A DNA stretch of 64,000 nucleotides, taken from NCBI GenBank assembly GCA_023212645.1, contig JALBYC010000001.1, forward strand, positions 744,001 to 808,000. The letters are read 5' to 3'. Every line of letters begins with the position of its first letter. Positions within the stretch are counted from its first letter, which is position 1. This document shows, piece by piece, positions 61,303 through 64,000 of this stretch. A model generated the notes under the pieces. The model was not told the DNA's origin and made no database searches. It saw nothing but the letters and a program-made list of their open reading frames with translations. This stretch comes from Farysia itapuensis (Eukaryota; Basidiomycota; Ustilaginomycetes; Ustilaginales; Ustilaginaceae). The position numbers and the translations under genes were made by a program.

Positions 61303-61327
61303 TTATCAGATACGTGAAATCTTATCC
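61303..61327. promoter_or_regulatory. GATA-factor site cluster 2 (candidate Urbs1/Sre1-type sites)
   Basis: TTATC (61303-61307) immediately followed by AGATA (61308-61312), then TTATCC (61322-61327). The junction repeats the TATCAGATA arrangement of cluster 1. It lies about 630 bp upstream of sid1 and 820 bp upstream of sid2. Confidence 0.55.
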
Positions 61328-61887
61328 GATCCTCAGCAGCGTGCAGATGCAGCAACATCGTTTCTGATTCTGATTGGCTGGTTGCCTTGTGACACAAGGT
61401 CGAGCTCCTGGATCACTGTTCGCTCATTGGACCTCCATTGCTCTCGAATGTCGTCATCCCGAGCTAGTGTCTGCACTTTCAGCTGTGAACACAGGTTCGG
61501 TCGGCTTACGCTTTTGCGCGCAAAGTGTGCCGTGTGGAAGGCCGAAGAAATCGTCTTGCTTACGCGCGAGTCGCACTAGTCTGCCAGCGTTGCTGGTACG
61601 ACTCTCGAGAACGAACGACGTAAAAGCCGCGATGGCGCTAAAAAACCAAAATCTGGGTCCAGGTTCGCCTAAATCGGAATCTTTGGTGAGCAATTTTGTA
61701 ATTTTCACCGTTTTTTTTTGGATCCAGTTCCGGATTGTTTGCAGCATTCTGGCCATGATACACCATCCATCCCACCGCCCCTCGCTGGCTCGGCCCGACT
61801 CGTATACATAGCCGCCTCCCTCCCGACAACACCTTCTTGATCAACGCCATCTCACACTCTTTTCAGCTTCACCACCTGTCTTCGCTC

Positions 61888-61897
61888 TATATATATA
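61888..61897 (+). promoter_or_regulatory. TATA box of sid1
   Basis: The run TATATATATA lies 56-65 bp upstream of the sid1 ATG, a suitable distance for a core promoter in a fungal gene with a short leader. Confidence 0.55.
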
Positions 61898-61952
61898 CGC
61901 TGCCACGATTGCGTTGGGAAACCGCCATCGCGTTCCGTGCATTTTCAACATC

Positions 61953-63922
61953 ATGTCTGACGTAAGTTCTCCACATGTCGTTCCGAACACTCAAGGGATA
62001 TAGCTAACCACGGTACTTGGACACAGTCTACGGTGTCCATTTTGGAGGACGAGATCTACGACTTCATCGGCATAGGCTATGGACCGGCACATCTAGCTCT
62101 GTCAATTGCGCTGCGCGAATCGACCGAAGCGCAAGAAGCCCACTTCAAGGCTCTCTTCCTCGAGAAGCGAGACTACTTTGCATGGCATCCAGCCCTACTT
62201 TTGCCCGGGTCCCAACTTCAGGTGTCCCCACTCAAGGATCTTGTGACACTGCGCGACCCTACTTCCACCTACAGCTTCTTCAACTATCTACACTCACAGG
62301 GGAGACTGGCCCATTACATCAACAAGGAACAGAAGGTCCCCTGTCGTCGCGAGTGGACCGCTTACCTGGCATGGGCAGCCAAGCGCATGAACGATGTTGT
62401 CTCTTATGGTCAAGATGTCGTCTCCATTGAGCCGCTAACCTTTGTCCACCCGGCTGAAGTCAAAGACGGCTCCGTTTCCGCTCATTTAGCAAACAGTCAA
62501 GACAACGAATCACTCGGTCTTTACCGCATCCTTACCCGCAAAAACGGCCAGGTATCGATGCTTTACACCCGAACTATCTCGTTGGCCGTAGGTGGAGTGC
62601 CCAAATTGCCTACAGCGCTTGACAAGCTTTACCACCAACAGGTCGACGGTGCTGCTACACCGACGCCAGCTCGTATCGTTCACTCTGGCACCTTCTTGCC
62701 ATCACTCACTTCTCTCGAACCCGTCTTGCATAACGTCACTTCCAAGCGTTCCGCTTCTGCCGGAAGCTCACTGGAGGATTCATCTAGACTCCGCCTTGCT
62801 GTTGTGGGAGCAGGACAGTCGGCGACTGAAATGTTCATGAACCTGCATTCGCGTTTCCCAACCGCTATTGTCACCATGGTTTTCCGCGCATCAGCACTGG
62901 CGCCGTCCGACGATACTGGCTTCATTAACTCTGCCGCCTTTGATCCAGAACGCACCGATGAGTTCTGGCAGGCGGGTAGCCAACAACGCCAGACGTGGCT
63001 TCGCGAATTCAAACGCACCAACTACTCGGTCGTTCGCACGGATTTACTCAACGAGCTGCACGATACTTTGTACGACACTCACGAGGTCTCTCTTCCCGAA
63101 GAGCTACAAGATCCGAGCGAGAAGTTGTCGGGACGGATGGAGATGCGTCGCTGCACGGAAATTGACCATGCTCGGTTCATCGACTCTGACGATGTCGCAT
63201 CGGCCGGTGTTGAACTCACGTTGCGGGACAATTTGCGCAATGGAGCGACCGAAGTCATCAAATTCGACGCCGTGTTCGTTGGCACTGGCTTCCATCGATC
63301 GCCTGCCATGATGCCGTGTCTAGATCCGCTCAAACCTTTCTACCCGATCCTCAACAGCGATTGGTTGGAGCGTGACACAAGTGCTGACGAAGAGTCGCTT
63401 GCCAAGATGGTCAACAGCGAGGACGAAGAAGTACTCGAACGACGTCGCGAGAGCTTACGTGGGATCTCGCGCGATTATCGTCTTGTTCCTGCTTCAGACA
63501 TGCGATCGCCACCACTGTCTGGCAAGACCTCCCCCGGATCGGGTGCGGAGAGTGATGCCTCGTCCAACTCGTCGCAGCAGACTCTCGCGAGTGAGACTGG
63601 CAATGTTGGTAGCAAGGCTGGTGCAGCGCCACAGACATCGCTGTACGTCTTGGGCGGCAACGAGGCAACACACGGCTTGTCGGACTCGTTGCTTTCCATT
63701 GTCGCACACCGTGCCGGCGAGCTTACCACCTCGCTCATGCAGCGTCTACCCACGACGCGCAGTATCCCCCGCCCTCTCAAGTCCAACTCTCAGCCCTCCG
63801 TAATCGCTGACAGCGACGTCACCGCAGCATCGTCCCCATCCCTCCCTGCCTTTTCCTCATTGAAGACCTCACCTCCCTCACAGCCCCTGTCCATTTCCAA
63901 CCTGCAACATACAGTTCTCTAA
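61953..63922 (+). CDS. sid1: L-ornithine N5-monooxygenase (Sid1/SidA-like)
   Basis: FAD- and NADPH-dependent enzyme that hydroxylates ornithine at N5, the committed step of hydroxamate siderophore synthesis. Coding exons 61953-61961 and 62027-63922 (intron 65 nt) give 634 residues; the first exon is ATG TCT GAC only. FAD site: YDFIGIGYGPAHLALSIAL at the N-terminus. Substrate region: PGSQLQVSPLKDLVTLRDPT. NADPH site: RLAVVGAGQSATEMFMNL near residue 260. The C-terminal FATGY-like motif reads VFVGTGFHRSPAM, and the family block NEATHGLSDSLLSIVAHRAG follows. A Ser-rich insert (about 495-535) and a Ser/Pro-rich tail extend it beyond SidA-type lengths. It faces the NRPS gene across a promoter with GATA clusters, so iron-repressed co-expression is expected. 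Confidence 0.96.
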
Positions 63923-64000
63923 TACCATCACCATCACGCTCGCCCCCACTCACTCACATGTATATCGAGTTCGCAACACTCACACAGACATTGCTATAGA

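Larger units (their letters stand above)
60487..61952. other. Shared sid1-sid2 bidirectional promoter
   Basis: The 1466 bp between the two divergent siderophore genes. Short ORFs here show no recognisable domain. The features of interest are two GATA-motif groups and a TATA run near sid1, annotated separately; single GATA cores also occur at 60583, 60891 and 61757. A T9 run lies at about 61711-61719. No RNA gene is seen. Confidence 0.7.

Noticed and set aside
61374..61811. A 145-codon ORF in the sid1-sid2 spacer
   Set aside because: No recognisable domain, and it lies in a promoter region just upstream of the sid1 TATA box and ATG; several overlapping frames of similar quality exist.

Overview
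The window is nuclear DNA from a compact fungal genome, most likely a smut fungus or close relative (Ustilaginales, Basidiomycota). Three things point there: genes alternate on both strands with short spacers; the 19 coding introns I could place are all 61-72 nt long with GT..AG ends; and the right end holds a head-to-head pair made of a ferrichrome-type NRPS (Sid2-like) and an L-ornithine N5-oxygenase (Sid1-like), the arrangement known from Ustilago maydis. No transposon, CRISPR array, tRNA or rRNA was found.

Left part (1-12 kb): the N-terminal part of cytosolic isoleucyl-tRNA synthetase (cut by the window edge), a phosducin-like protein, RNA polymerase subunit Rpb10, a Bre1-type histone H2B ubiquitin ligase, a mitochondrial Mmc1-like protein, a PWWP chromatin protein, the TFIIA large subunit and the ribosome assembly factor Brx1. 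A gene-poor stretch of about 2.8 kb (11.9-14.7 kb) precedes an HSF-type (Sfl1/Mga1-like) regulator.

Middle part (17-45 kb): diphosphomevalonate decarboxylase, TRAPP subunit Bet5, a TM9/EMP70 protein, a SERINC/Tms1 protein, a Bmt5-type rRNA methyltransferase, an unrecognised multi-pass membrane protein, the folate enzyme Fol1 (two FolB domains, HPPK and DHPS), an EST1/SMG6 protein with a PIN domain, an ER-luminal TPR/J protein (DNAJC3/P58IPK-like), formate dehydrogenase, a 97-residue unknown protein, a Fun30/SMARCAD1 remodeler, a small unrecognised membrane protein and the Gcn5 acetyltransferase.

Right part (45-64 kb): a clathrin adaptor of the AP180 family with long Gln tracts, then the siderophore locus. 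Sid1 would hydroxylate ornithine at N5; the 4079-residue Sid2-like NRPS (A-T-C-A-T-C-A-T-C-T-C) would join N5-acyl-N5-hydroxyornithine with other residues into a ferrichrome-type cyclic hydroxamate. Their shared 1.47 kb spacer carries two tight groups of GATA motifs, as expected for control by an iron-responsive GATA repressor of the Urbs1 type. The other genes are mostly housekeeping and unrelated to each other. I did not find a wholly new system; the most interesting points are the siderophore promoter architecture, the NRPS domain order, a Fol1 active-site motif change, a Cys-rich insert in Fun30, a possible two-start formate dehydrogenase, and three genes of unknown function.
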